Source: Cupriavidus consociatus (GTDB taxonomy: Bacteria; Pseudomonadota; Gammaproteobacteria; Burkholderiales; Burkholderiaceae). Taken from it: DNA of 64,000 nucleotides. Position 1 is the stretch's first letter. Every line of letters starts with the position of its first letter. The stretch spans positions 1 through 64,000 of the forward strand of contig NZ_JAGIQA010000017.1 in assembly GCF_017814975.1 (NCBI RefSeq). Direction: 5' to 3'. Below are positions 52,489 to 61,351 of this stretch, piece by piece. The translations under genes and the position numbers were made by a program. The notes under the pieces were generated by a model. It saw only the letters and a list, made by a program, of their open reading frames with translations, was not told the origin of the DNA and did no database searches.

Positions 52489-53463
52489 ATGAACGTACTG
52501 ATTACCGGCGGCGCCGGCTTCCTCGGCCTGCAACTCGCCCGCCTGCTGCTGCAACGCGGCACCCTGAACCTGGATGGCCAGGCCATCGCCTTCGACCGCC
52601 TGACGCTGCTCGACGTGGTCGCGCCGCAAGGGCTGGACGATGCGCGCGTGCGCGTGGTGACCGGCGACCTGTCCGACCCGGCAGTGCTGCGCCAGGCCAT
52701 CGACCAGGATACCGGCGCGGTGTTCCACCTCGCCGCCGTCGTGAGCGGCCAGGCCGAGGCGGATTTCGAGCTGGGCATGCGCGTCAACCTTGACGCCTCG
52801 CGCGCGTTGCTCGAAACCTGCCGCGAGCTGGGCCACAAGCCGCGCGTGCTGTTCACCAGCTCGGTCGCGGTCTATGGCGGCGAGCTGCCGCCGGTGGTGC
52901 AGGACGACACCGCGCTGAATCCGCAATCGTCGTACGGCGTGCAGAAGGCGATCGGCGAACTGCTGCTGTCGGACTACAGCCGCCGCGGCTTCGTCGACGG
53001 CCGCGTGCTGCGCCTGCCGACCATCAGCGTGCGCCCGGGCAAGCCCAACGCGGCGGCCTCGTCGTTCGCCAGCGGCATCATCCGCGAGCCGCTGGCGGGC
53101 GTGGCGGCAAACTGCCCCGTGGCGCCGGATACGAAGCTGTGGCTGCTGTCGCCGCGCGCGGCGGTGGCGGCGCTGGTCAACGGCATCGAGCTGGCCGGCG
53201 AACGACTGGGCAACCGCCGCGTGGTCAACCTGCCGGGACTGTCGGTGACAGCGGCGGGCATGGTCGACGCACTACGCCGCGTGGCCGGCGATGCGGTGGC
53301 GGATCGCGTGACGTGGGAACGTGAAGGGCGCGTCGAGAAAATCGTCGGCACGTGGCCGGCGGCGTGGAATGCCGAGCGGGCGCTGTCGCTGGGGTTCGAG
53401 AGCGATGCCAGCTTTGATGCGGTGATCCGGGCTTATATGGAGGATGCGGGGGTGGGGAAGTAA
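52489..53463 (+). CDS. denD: D-erythronate dehydrogenase DenD
   Basis: DenD is an extended SDR that oxidises D-erythronate to 2-oxo-tetronate. The 324-residue protein has the NAD motif GGAGFLG at residues 7-13, the catalytic YxxxK in SSYGVQKAIGE and Ser/Thr in FTSSVAVYG, with RLPTISVRPG after it. It resembles the UDP-glucose-epimerase-like fold of DenD from R. eutropha. It ends the operon, 27 bases after otnI. Confidence 0.9.
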   Translation: MNVLITGGAGFLGLQLARLLLQRGTLNLDGQAIAFDRLTLLDVVAPQGLDDARVRVVTGDLSDPAVLRQAIDQDTGAVFHLAAVVSGQAEADFELGMRVNLDASRALLETCRELGHKPRVLFTSSVAVYGGELPPVVQDDTALNPQSSYGVQKAIGELLLSDYSRRGFVDGRVLRLPTISVRPGKPNAAASSFASGIIREPLAGVAANCPVAPDTKLWLLSPRAAVAALVNGIELAGERLGNRRVVNLPGLSVTAAGMVDALRRVAGDAVADRVTWEREGRVEKIVGTWPAAWNAERALSLGFESDASFDAVIRAYMEDAGVGK

Positions 53464-53525
53464 GCTGACGCCGCGGCAAACTAGTCGTACGCAGCGGGAG
53501 CTTGCCATCACCCCCTGCAATCGCA

Positions 53526-53647
53526 CCCCTCTCCCGCGAAGTGGGAGAGGGGTGGGGGTGAGGGCCGGAGCTTCCACGACGTCAAGCGCGTCGGTATGCC
53601 AGCGCCTGCCCTCACCCCCTGCCCCTCTCCCGCGAGCGGGAGAGGGG
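53526..53647. repeat. Pair of inverted REP-like hairpins
   Basis: Two copies of a palindromic unit, CCCCTCTCCCGC...GGGAGAGGGG at 53526-53552 and 53622-53647, lie in opposite orientation; the flanking GGTGGGGGTGAGGGC (after copy 1) and its complement GCCCTCACCCCCTGCC (before copy 2) also pair. This is the form of a bacterial interspersed mosaic element made of two REPs. It lies just after denD and before a convergent thioesterase gene, where it may also help end transcription. Confidence 0.85.
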
Positions 53648-53684
53648 AGCAAACAAGCGGGATATGAAACCTCGTCGGGGCGGG

Positions 53685-54122
53685 CTACCCCGCCGGCTTC
53701 ACCACCTCATACCCCTCGATAATCTCCCGCACCACCCCCGGGATCGCCGCCGACTTCTGCGTCGCCGGATCCGCGCACACATAGACGATTTCACCGGTGA
53801 TCAGGTGCTCGTCGCCCCGGTACATCTCCACCCGGAACAACATGCTGGACCGCCCCAGCCGTGCCATGCGCCCGCGCAGTTCCAGCTCATCGTCAAAGCG
53901 CGCCGATGCGTGATACTCCAGCGTGGACTTGACCACGAAGATATCGACACCGTGCGCGTGCAGCACGTCCTCCGGATAGCGGATCCCGAGCGCACGCCAG
54001 TACTCGGTCACGCAGATATCGCAATACGTCAGGTAGTGCGCATTGAAGACGATCGACTGCGGGTCGACTTCGGACCAGCGTACGCGCAGCGGGATGGTAT
54101 GGCGGAACGCCTCTTTGGCCAT
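53685..54122 (-). CDS. Acyl-CoA thioesterase, YbgC/4HBT family
   Basis: A 145-residue hotdog-fold thioesterase. The catalytic Asp is in RWSEVDPQSIVFNAHYLTYCD, the typical 4HBT/YbgC active-site segment. It would hydrolyse acyl-CoA or 4-hydroxybenzoyl-CoA-like esters; the exact substrate cannot be read. It precedes no gene on its strand within 100 bases; the Bug-family gene upstream may be co-transcribed. Confidence 0.86.
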   Translation of the reverse strand: MAKEAFRHTIPLRVRWSEVDPQSIVFNAHYLTYCDICVTEYWRALGIRYPEDVLHAHGVDIFVVKSTLEYHASARFDDELELRGRMARLGRSSMLFRVEMYRGDEHLITGEIVYVCADPATQKSAAIPGVVREIIEGYEVVKPAG

Positions 54123-54234
54123 TGACGTGGTCTCCTTGGTTGTTTTTCGGCGCGATGCAAAACATCAGGCCGCCGTCCCGCCGGCACAGGGCCGGCAGGC
54201 GCGGGCGGCCTGATTGAACGCAACCGGCGCTGGC

Positions 54235-55218
54235 TTACTGCGGCTTGGCCAGGCCCAGCTTCTCGATGATCGCCTTTTCCTTCTTGACGGTTTCGGCGGC
54301 GAACTGCGCGTACTGCTGGCTGTTCATGTAGAACGGCTCCATGTCGAACTTGGCCAGCGATTCGCGGTAGTTGGGCATTTCCATCGCCTTCTTGAAGGCG
54401 TCATGCAGCTTCTGCACGATCTTCGGATCCGTGCCCTTGGGCGCGACCAGGCCGAACGGCGAGGTCTGCACGATGCCCATGCCCAGTTCCTTCAGCGTCG
54501 GCACATTGGGGAAGCGCGCCGAGCGCTTTTCGCCCCAGGTCGACAGCAGGCGCAGCTTGCCCTGCTCCACGTACGGCGCCCAGGCCGGCGTGTCCGCCAC
54601 CGACATCACGTGGCCGCCCAGCAGCGCCTGCATCGACTCGGCATTGCCCTTGTATGGGATGTGCGAGAACTGCACGCCCTGCTTCAGCGCCAGCTCTTCC
54701 ATGGTCAGGTGCAGTGTGGTCATGCTGCCCGGCGAGCCGTAGGTCAGCTTGCCGGGATTGGCCTTGGCGTAGGCGACGTACTCCTGCATGGTCTTGATCG
54801 GCGAATCGGCCGGCACCACCAGGCCGAACGAATAGCCGGCCAGGTTGATGATGTAGCTCAGGTCCTTGACCGGATCCCAGTTGATCTTGGTGGTGTACGG
54901 CAGGCGATAGACCGGCATGGCGACCTGCGCCAGCGTGTAGCCGTCGGGCGCGGTGGCCTGCATCATCTGCGCGGGCAGCACGCCACCTGCGCCGGGCTTG
55001 TTCTCGACGATCACCGGCTGGCCCAGGATCTTGGACGCGTTCTCGGCCAGGACGCGGAACGGGATGTCGGTGGAGCCGCCGGCGGTATAGCCGATCACCA
55101 GGCGGATCGGGCGCTGCGGGAACTTGTCGGCCTGTGCCTGGGCAGGCATGGCGGCCAGGCCGATGGCTGCGGTGGCGGCGGCGAGGCCCGCGCGGGCGAT
55201 AAATTGGCGGCGTTGCAT
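54235..55218 (-). CDS. Bug/TctC-family tripartite tricarboxylate solute-binding protein
   Basis: A 327-residue periplasmic receptor of the Bug (TctC) family, abundant in Burkholderiales. It has an N-terminal Tat-like or Sec signal (RRQFIARAG..., cleavage after AQA near residue 28), then PIRLVIGYTAGGSTDIPFR and VIVENKPGAGG, the family hallmarks. TctA/TctB membrane partners are not adjacent, as is common for Bug proteins. The ligand is a carboxylate by family but not known here. Confidence 0.9.
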   Translation of the reverse strand: MQRRQFIARAGLAAATAAIGLAAMPAQAQADKFPQRPIRLVIGYTAGGSTDIPFRVLAENASKILGQPVIVENKPGAGGVLPAQMMQATAPDGYTLAQVAMPVYRLPYTTKINWDPVKDLSYIINLAGYSFGLVVPADSPIKTMQEYVAYAKANPGKLTYGSPGSMTTLHLTMEELALKQGVQFSHIPYKGNAESMQALLGGHVMSVADTPAWAPYVEQGKLRLLSTWGEKRSARFPNVPTLKELGMGIVQTSPFGLVAPKGTDPKIVQKLHDAFKKAMEMPNYRESLAKFDMEPFYMNSQQYAQFAAETVKKEKAIIEKLGLAKPQ

Positions 55219-55275
55219 TTGACTAGGTCTCCTTGTGCTGCAAGTCACTGCTGGAAAGGTCGGTGCTGCGTGTTT

Positions 55276-56283
55276 TCAGGATTGGCCGAAGGCGGCACGC
55301 AGCGCGGCGACGGCATCGGCATGCGCCTGCGCCACCGCCGGCACGAACCGGCCCAGCTTGAAGAAATCATGGATCATGCCCGGGTAGTCCGCCAGCGTTG
55401 CCGGCACGCCGGCGGCGCGCAGCTTGGCGGCGTAGGCGACGCCCTCGTCATGCAGCGGGTCGTAGCCCGCCACGGCGATCCAGGCGGGGCACACATTGCG
55501 CACGTCGGCGCCGGTGCCGCCACCATCCAGCGGGGCGAAGCGCCAGTCGTCGCGGCTGGCTTCCTGGTCCAGGTACTGCGCGAAGAACCAGCGGATCATT
55601 TCGGCGGTCAGCAGGTACCCCTCGGCCAGCGCGCGGTGCGATGGCGTGTCCTGGCGCGCGCAGGTGCCGGGATACAGCAGCATCTGCAGCACGGGGGCGT
55701 GCCCCGCGTTGCGCGCCTCCACGGCGCTGGCCGCGGCCAGCGTGCCGCCGGCGCTATCGCCGCCCAGCGCAATGCGGGCCGGGTCGGCCCCCAGCCGCCC
55801 GGCCTCGGCATAGATCCAGTGCAGCGCGTCGAATGCATCGTTGGCAGCGGTGGGAAAGCGCCATTGCGGCCCGAGGCGGTAATCCACTGCCAGCACCATG
55901 CAATCGGCCTGGCCGCACAGCAGCCGGCACAGCGCATCGTGCGAGTTGACGCTGCCGACCGTAAAGCCGCCGCCGTGGAAGTACACCAGCAGCGGCAGCG
56001 GCTCGGCCCAGCTGGCCTCGCGCGGCGTATACAGCCGCGCCGGGATGGCATGGCCGTCACGCGCGGGCACGTGCAGGTCTTCAATCGCGTGCACGGCGGG
56101 CGGGCTGATGTCGAGGATCGGCGCACTTTTCTCGTAGGCGATCTTGGCGTCCTCCGGATCCAGTGCGTGGATCGGTGGCCGCTTGGCGCGGGCGATCAAT
56201 TCCAGCAACTGCGCCACCTGCGGGTCGAGCGGAGCCGATGGCCGGCCAGGCCTTTGGTTGACGGAGGAAGGTACGGCGGACAT
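55276..56283 (-). CDS. Alpha/beta-hydrolase, hormone-sensitive-lipase type esterase
   Basis: A 335-residue carboxylesterase of the HSL family (family IV): the oxyanion-hole motif YFHGGGFTVG, the nucleophile in GGDSAGG, and C-terminal Asp and His (DPLHDEG, HDFFKLGR). Substrate unknown; short-chain esters are typical for the family. It lies 57 bases upstream of the Bug gene on the same strand and is divergent from the Fe-ADH gene, with a palindrome-bearing promoter region between. Confidence 0.88.
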   Translation of the reverse strand: MSAVPSSVNQRPGRPSAPLDPQVAQLLELIARAKRPPIHALDPEDAKIAYEKSAPILDISPPAVHAIEDLHVPARDGHAIPARLYTPREASWAEPLPLLVYFHGGGFTVGSVNSHDALCRLLCGQADCMVLAVDYRLGPQWRFPTAANDAFDALHWIYAEAGRLGADPARIALGGDSAGGTLAAASAVEARNAGHAPVLQMLLYPGTCARQDTPSHRALAEGYLLTAEMIRWFFAQYLDQEASRDDWRFAPLDGGGTGADVRNVCPAWIAVAGYDPLHDEGVAYAAKLRAAGVPATLADYPGMIHDFFKLGRFVPAVAQAHADAVAALRAAFGQS

Positions 56284-56593
56284 GGGAAATCGGTTAAATC
56301 CGGGCTTCGAGTGCAACGACAAGCGTGTCGAGCATGCCGCCCGCATCGGTGGAAGTTCGAATAGTGAACGATCGTTCGATTTTAGTATGATGCCAGATGT
56401 TTCTGAAACAAGGCAGTACGAGATAACCCCGAAACCCTCACGCCGGCCCGCCACACGAGCCAGTTTTTGCGCGATGATCGGCTGGACGCGCGGCGCGGGA
56501 CACAGCAAACCATTGAAACCGAAGGCGGCGCGCCTGGCCAGTGCCTTACCCTGACCCCGGTTCGCGGCAGATCCCTGCAGGAGACAAGCAAAT
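56284..56593. promoter_or_regulatory. Divergent promoter region with two palindromes
   Basis: The 310-base gap between the divergent esterase and iron alcohol dehydrogenase genes holds no gene. It contains the perfect 12-base palindrome GAACGATCGTTC (56366-56377), the type of site bound by TetR-family repressors, and TGTTTCTGAAACA (56398-56410), a second dyad. The stretch TTTTAGTATGAT just after the first could include a -10 element. No TetR gene lies in the window. Confidence 0.5.
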
Positions 56594-57742
56594 ATGGCGT
56601 TCATCTACTATCTGACCCACATCCACCTGGATTTCGGCGCGGTCAACCTGCTCAAGTCGGAATGCGAGCGCATCGGCATCCGCCGTCCGCTGCTGGTCAC
56701 CGACAAGGGCGTGGTTGCGGCCGGCGTGGCGCAGCGCGCCATCGACGCCATGCAAGGCCTGCCGGTCGCGGTATTCGACGAGACCCCGTCGAACCCGACC
56801 GAGGCGATGGTGCGCAAGGCCGCGGAGCAATACCGCGAAGCCAACTGCGACGGGCTGGTGGCCGTTGGCGGCGGATCGTCGATCGACCTGGCCAAGGGCA
56901 TCGCCATCCTCGCCACGCATCCGGGCGAGTTGACCACCTATGCCACCATCGAAGGCGGCAGCAGCAAGATCACCGACCAGGCCGCACCGCTGATCGCCGT
57001 GCCGACCACCTCGGGCACCGGCAGCGAAGTGGCGCGTGGCGCGATCATCATCCTGGACGACGGGCGCAAGCTGGGCTTCCATTCATGGCACCTGCTGCCC
57101 AAGTCAGCCATCTGCGATCCGGAGCTGACGCTGGGCCTGCCTGCCGGATTGACCGCGGCCACCGGCATGGACGCGATCGCGCACTGCATCGAGACCTACC
57201 TCGCCCCCGCCTTCAATCCGCCCGCCGACGGCATCGCGCTGGACGGACTGGAGCGCGGCTGGACCCATATCGAGCGCGCCACCCGCGACGGCCAGGACCG
57301 CGATGCGCGGCTGAACATGATGAGCGCATCGATGCAGGGCGCGATGGCCTTCCAGAAGGGGCTGGGCTGCGTGCATTCGCTGTCGCACCCGCTCGGCGGG
57401 CTGAAGATCGACGGCCGCACCGGCCTGCATCACGGCACGCTCAACGCGGTGGTGATGCCGGCGGTGCTGCGCTTCAACGCCGATGCGCCCACGGTGGTGC
57501 GCGACGACCGCTACGCGCGCTTGCGCCGCGCCATGCATCTGCCCGACGGCGCCGATCTCGCGCAGGCCGTGCACGACATGACCGCACGCCTGGGCCTGCC
57601 CACCGGCCTGCGCCAGATGGGCGTCACCGAGGACATGTTCGACAAGGTGATCGCCGGCGCGCTGGCCGACCATTGCCACAAGACCAACCCGAAAGAAGCC
57701 AGCGCGGCGGATTATCGGCGTATGCTTGAGCAATCCATGTAG
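56594..57742 (+). CDS. Iron-containing alcohol dehydrogenase (group III)
   Basis: A 382-residue iron-containing alcohol dehydrogenase. The NAD-binding GGGSSIDLAKG, iron-ligand blocks TGMDAIAHCIETYLAP and SLSHPLGG, and HHGTLNAVV are all present. It could oxidise an alcohol or reduce an aldehyde; substrate unknown. It is divergent from the esterase, and a role for the two together in turning esters into aldehydes is possible but not shown. The macrodomain gene follows after 62 bases. Confidence 0.9.
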   Translation: MAFIYYLTHIHLDFGAVNLLKSECERIGIRRPLLVTDKGVVAAGVAQRAIDAMQGLPVAVFDETPSNPTEAMVRKAAEQYREANCDGLVAVGGGSSIDLAKGIAILATHPGELTTYATIEGGSSKITDQAAPLIAVPTTSGTGSEVARGAIIILDDGRKLGFHSWHLLPKSAICDPELTLGLPAGLTAATGMDAIAHCIETYLAPAFNPPADGIALDGLERGWTHIERATRDGQDRDARLNMMSASMQGAMAFQKGLGCVHSLSHPLGGLKIDGRTGLHHGTLNAVVMPAVLRFNADAPTVVRDDRYARLRRAMHLPDGADLAQAVHDMTARLGLPTGLRQMGVTEDMFDKVIAGALADHCHKTNPKEASAADYRRMLEQSM

Positions 57743-57759
57743 TGCATAGCAGCAAGGTG

Positions 57760-57781
57760 GCCCGCCGGCACCGCGGCGGGC
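57760..57781 (+). terminator. Weak hairpin between Fe-ADH and macrodomain genes
   Basis: GCCCGCCG pairs with CGGCGGGC over 8 bp, with a 6-base loop, between the two same-strand genes. No T-run follows; it may be an mRNA-processing structure. Confidence 0.3.
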
Positions 57782-57804
57782 GCGCTCTCAAACCAGGAGA
57801 CGAT

Positions 57805-58326
57805 ATGACCGGCGAGCACCTGCAGGTAGTCCATGGCGACATCACCCGGATGGAAGTCGATGCCATCGTCAACGCGGCCAACAGCGGGCTGCTGGGCGGC
57901 GGCGGCGTCGACGGCGCCATCCACGGGGCCGGCGGCCCCGCCATCATGGAGGCCTGCCGCGCGATCCGCGACGCGCAGGGCGGCTGCCCCACCGGCGAGG
58001 CGGTTATCACCACGGGCGGGCGCCTGCCCGCGCCGTACGTGATCCACGCGGTCGGCCCGGTCTGGCATGGCGGCGGCAAGGGCGAGGACGAACAACTTGC
58101 CGACGCCTACCGCAACAGCATCCGCGTGGCCGCTCAGCACCACCTGCGCACGCTCGCCTTCCCCAACATCAGCACGGGCATCTACGGCTTCCCGCGCGAG
58201 CGCGCGGCGGATATCGCCATCGCCGCGGTGCGCGAAGCGCTCGCGGCAGCGCCCGAGATCGAGCAGGTGACCTTCGTCTGCTTCGACGACGAGAACTACC
58301 GCCTGTACCGCGAGCGCCTGGCCTGA
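57805..58326 (+). CDS. Macrodomain ADP-ribose/O-acetyl-ADP-ribose deacetylase
   Basis: A 173-residue single macrodomain of the YmdB type: VVHGDITRMEVDAIVNAANSGLLGGGGVDGAIHGAGG is the ADP-ribose-binding N-terminal block, and the second loop is STGIYGFP. It would hydrolyse O-acetyl-ADP-ribose or remove ADP-ribose from proteins. The ATG at 57805 follows an AGGAG site by 6 bases. It is convergent with the epoxide hydrolase gene. Confidence 0.9.
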   Translation: MTGEHLQVVHGDITRMEVDAIVNAANSGLLGGGGVDGAIHGAGGPAIMEACRAIRDAQGGCPTGEAVITTGGRLPAPYVIHAVGPVWHGGGKGEDEQLADAYRNSIRVAAQHHLRTLAFPNISTGIYGFPRERAADIAIAAVREALAAAPEIEQVTFVCFDDENYRLYRERLA

Positions 58327-58356
58327 CGCTGGCCGCCGGGGCCGGCATCAGGCCTG

Positions 58357-58383
58357 ATGGCGCGCATACCGGATGCGCGCCAT
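58357..58383. terminator. Bidirectional hairpin between convergent genes
   Basis: A perfect 11-bp stem, ATGGCGCGCAT pairing with ATGCGCGCCAT, closes a 5-base loop in the 72-base gap between the convergent macrodomain and epoxide hydrolase genes. It could terminate both transcripts. The tail is GTCTT on the plus strand. Confidence 0.45.
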
Positions 58384-58398
58384 GTCTTCGCCACGCGG

Positions 58399-59337
58399 CT
58401 AGCCCGCTGGCAGTGCGCGGCGGATCAGCAGGTTGACGTGCTCCGGCTGCTCGTGGACGACCCAGTGGGTGCCGTCCGGAATGCGCTCCAGGCGCAGGTC
58501 CGTGACAAAGTCCTCCAGGCCATTGAGCAGGGATTTCGGCAAGGCGCGGTCGCGTTCGCCCCAGATCACCAGCGTCGGCACGCGGATGACAAACCTGGCC
58601 GGATCGAGCTGCGACAGATCCGGCCCCGCGTCGCCATCGGCCGGCGGCCGCATCGGCGAGGCGCGGTAGAAGTTGACGCCGCCGGTCAGCGGATGCACCC
58701 CCTCCTCGCCAGGCTGCGACCACGCGGCGTGGTAGCGCTCGCGTGTCTCCGGCGTGTACCACGCGGCCGGCTTGCCGTCGGCGTCGGCCAGCATGCGGTC
58801 CAGCAGCGCAAAGTCGTTGGCGGCCAATGCCTTTTCCGAACCGGACTTGCGCAGCCAGTTCATGTAGGCGGAGGCGGCCTGCTGCTCCGGATCGGTGGCC
58901 AGTGCGCGCGCGAACAGGTATGGATGTGGGGAGTTGATGATGACGAGCTGGCGCACGAGTTGCGGGAACTGGATCGCCAGGTTCCAGCAGATCGCACCGC
59001 CCCAGTCGTGCGCCACCACGATTGCCTGGTCATAGCCCAGCGCACCGATGAACTGCACCAGGTCTTCGACGATATGGCGCGGCCGGTAGGACTCTACGTC
59101 GCCCGGTTTGCTCGACAGGTTGTAGCCGCGCAGGTCGGGCGCGACGGCGAAGTGCGTGTGCCCGAACTCGGCCAGCTGGGCTTCCCATTCGTACCAGAAC
59201 TCGGGGAATCCGTGCACGAACAGCATCAGCGGCTTGCCGCGCTCGCCCGCGCTGGCGTAGTGCAGCCGGGTGCCGTTGGACAGGCTGGCGTATTGCAGGT
59301 GCCGGATAACGGCGGGGGCGGCCATGGTGGTCTCCAT
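58399..59337 (-). CDS. Alpha/beta-hydrolase, epoxide-hydrolase type
   Basis: A 312-residue alpha/beta-hydrolase of the epoxide hydrolase/haloalkane dehalogenase branch. The oxyanion motif HGFPEFWYEW, nucleophile Asp in VAHDWGGAICW and catalytic His in THWVVHEQPEHVN are present; the DWGG nucleophile elbow and lid Tyr residues fit epoxide hydrolases. A GAGGAG ribosome-binding site 9 bases upstream supports ATG 59337. It is the last gene of the minus-strand run toward the SDR and GST genes. Confidence 0.83.
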   Translation of the reverse strand: METTMAAPAVIRHLQYASLSNGTRLHYASAGERGKPLMLFVHGFPEFWYEWEAQLAEFGHTHFAVAPDLRGYNLSSKPGDVESYRPRHIVEDLVQFIGALGYDQAIVVAHDWGGAICWNLAIQFPQLVRQLVIINSPHPYLFARALATDPEQQAASAYMNWLRKSGSEKALAANDFALLDRMLADADGKPAAWYTPETRERYHAAWSQPGEEGVHPLTGGVNFYRASPMRPPADGDAGPDLSQLDPARFVIRVPTLVIWGERDRALPKSLLNGLEDFVTDLRLERIPDGTHWVVHEQPEHVNLLIRRALPAG

Positions 59338-59369
59338 GTGCGTGGCTCCTCGTTGGTGGCGTTGGCGAG

Positions 59370-60272
59370 TCAGGCGCGCAGCGCGGCCACGAGGCCCGCA
59401 CGGACTTCGGGCTTGTCGGCAAAGGGATCGCCGGGGTTGCGCGGCCCGACGATGTCCTCGAAGCGCTGGCGCACCGGCGCCAGTGCCTGCGGATGCGAAT
59501 AAATATAGAAGCTATCGGCGCGGATGGCATCGAAGGTTGTCTGCGCGACCTCGGCCGCGGTCACCTTGCCCGAGCCCACCGCCTTGTCCGACAGCGCCTG
59601 CGACACCAGCTGTGAGCGCGTCGGCGGCGCCTGGTTGGCCAGCTCCGCCGGCCGGTTGCGCTGCGACTGGCTGATGCCGGTGGGCACGAAGTACGGGCAC
59701 AGTACCGAGCAGCGCACCTGCTCGGTGACAAGGCCCAGATCCTGGTACAGCGTTTCCGACAGCGACACCACGGCGTGCTTGGACACGTTGTACACGCCCA
59801 TCGCCGGCGGGTTCAGCAAGCCTGCCATCGACGCGGTGTTGACGATATGGCCCTGGTACGACGGGTCCTTTTCCGCGGCGGCCAGCATCAGCGGGGTGAA
59901 GATGCGCACGCCGTGGATCACGCCGTAGAGATTGACGCCGAGCACCCATTCCCAGTCCTGCAGCGAGTTTTCCCAGAGCAGTCCGCCTGCGCCCACGCCG
60001 GCATTGTTGAACAGCAGGTTGACTTGCCCGAATGCCTCCACTGCCGCGTCCGCCAGCGCCTGCACCTGCTCGGCGCGCGACACGTCGGTGCGCAGCCCGA
60101 TCACCGGCACGTTGCGTGCCTTGAATTCGGCCACGGTTGCATCCAGCGCGTCTTCCTGCACGTCGGCGAGCACCAGCTTCATGCCGAGATCCGCCCCGAT
60201 GCGGGCGAATTCCTTGCCGAACCCCGAAGCACCGCCGGTGATGACGGCTACCTTGTTGGAAAAATCCTTCAT
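59370..60272 (-). CDS. Short-chain dehydrogenase/reductase
   Basis: A 300-residue classical SDR with TGGASGFGKEFA (cofactor loop), NNAGVGAGG, catalytic Ser in NTASMAG and YNVSKHAV (YxxxK). Substrate unknown; the length and C-terminal extension (about 230-300) fit SDRs acting on larger alcohols or steroids. It starts 63 bases after the GST stop and ends 32 bases before the epoxide hydrolase start. Confidence 0.88.
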   Translation of the reverse strand: MKDFSNKVAVITGGASGFGKEFARIGADLGMKLVLADVQEDALDATVAEFKARNVPVIGLRTDVSRAEQVQALADAAVEAFGQVNLLFNNAGVGAGGLLWENSLQDWEWVLGVNLYGVIHGVRIFTPLMLAAAEKDPSYQGHIVNTASMAGLLNPPAMGVYNVSKHAVVSLSETLYQDLGLVTEQVRCSVLCPYFVPTGISQSQRNRPAELANQAPPTRSQLVSQALSDKAVGSGKVTAAEVAQTTFDAIRADSFYIYSHPQALAPVRQRFEDIVGPRNPGDPFADKPEVRAGLVAALRA

Positions 60273-60335
60273 GTCGTCTGTCCTGTCGCGTGAAATCAAT
60301 AGGGGGATGGCCGCGCGCAGCGGCGCAGCGCCGGT

Positions 60336-61271
60336 TCAGGCGGCGCGCTGCACCTGGTAGCCCTGCCGCGGGAAATGCACGTTGAGCGCGCCCGCGCGCG
60401 GGTCCTGCCGGCGCAGCGTGACGCGGTGCGGGCCCAGCGCCAGCAGCACGCCGGCGACGGGGTCGCGCGCGTAGTCGGTGGGCGTGACCGTGACCGGGTC
60501 GCCCGGCTGCAGCCCTTCGCCCTCGCGCACGCCTTCTTCGAGCGCTACCGGGTCGGCGCTGAGCGCCATGCCGATGGCCTGCTCGCCATCGATCACGCGC
60601 GGACGCCCGTGGCCGAAGATATTCATGCGCGCATACCACGCCTGCAGCCTGGGATAGGCCTCCAGCATCTGCGCCAGCGCGCCGGCGCGGCGGATAAACC
60701 AGAGGTTGTGGTACAGCGAAAAGTCCGCCACGGACAGCAATGGCCCGGCAACATGCTCCACGCCCGCGGCGAACTGCGCTTCGACCCTGCCAAAGGTATC
60801 GTGCAGCTGCGCGATGGCCTCGGGCAGCGGCATGCGCAGAGCGCTGGTGTCGCCACGCATGGCCTTGCGGTCGGCGACAAAGGCCTGGATCTGCGCCGGC
60901 GACAGATGGCCCAGCATGCTGGCGACGCCGGCCGGCTGGAATACGTAAGTCACCGCGGCGGTAAACAGCGCACTGTCGAACCATGCCGCCATCATGCGCG
61001 CCGTCGCGGCCTGCGCGGGCGGGTATAGCGGCGTGGCCGGCGCCATCGTGTCGATGATTTCGCAGATCAGTGCCGTGTCGCAATAGATATCGGCGCCGAC
61101 CTGCATCACCGGCGTGCGGCGGTAGCCGCCGGTCAGCGCCAGCAGGTCGGGCTTGGGCAGGATGGCGGGGATTTCCACTGCCTGCCACGCCAGCCCCTTG
61201 GCGCCCAGCAACAGCCGCACCTTTTCCGAGAACGGCGAAGTTGCGTACTGGTGAAGGATGATGTCTGCCAT
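60336..61271 (-). CDS. Glutathione S-transferase
   Basis: A 311-residue GST, longer than the usual 200-230. The N-terminal thioredoxin-like domain starts YATSPFSEKVRLLLGAKGL, with the glutathione-site Ser/Cys position as Ser; CDTALICEIID follows. An alpha-helical domain (about 90-210) and an extra C-terminal part of about 80 residues (VTVTPTDYARDPVAGVLL...) follow. The extra part may be an accessory domain. It sits in a run with epoxide hydrolase, SDR and aldolase genes. Confidence 0.85.
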   Translation of the reverse strand: MADIILHQYATSPFSEKVRLLLGAKGLAWQAVEIPAILPKPDLLALTGGYRRTPVMQVGADIYCDTALICEIIDTMAPATPLYPPAQAATARMMAAWFDSALFTAAVTYVFQPAGVASMLGHLSPAQIQAFVADRKAMRGDTSALRMPLPEAIAQLHDTFGRVEAQFAAGVEHVAGPLLSVADFSLYHNLWFIRRAGALAQMLEAYPRLQAWYARMNIFGHGRPRVIDGEQAIGMALSADPVALEEGVREGEGLQPGDPVTVTPTDYARDPVAGVLLALGPHRVTLRRQDPRAGALNVHFPRQGYQVQRAA

Positions 61272-61351
61272 GCTGCCACCTCACGGTTGTGGATCGACTG
61301 CAGGGATGGCCGCCATGCGGCGGCCGCATTGCAACGCTTTGTGGCGGCCGC

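Noticed and set aside
56398..56410. TGTTTCTGAAACA as a sigma-54 activator site
   Set aside because: No -24/-12 element is seen nearby, so it is reported only as a palindrome.
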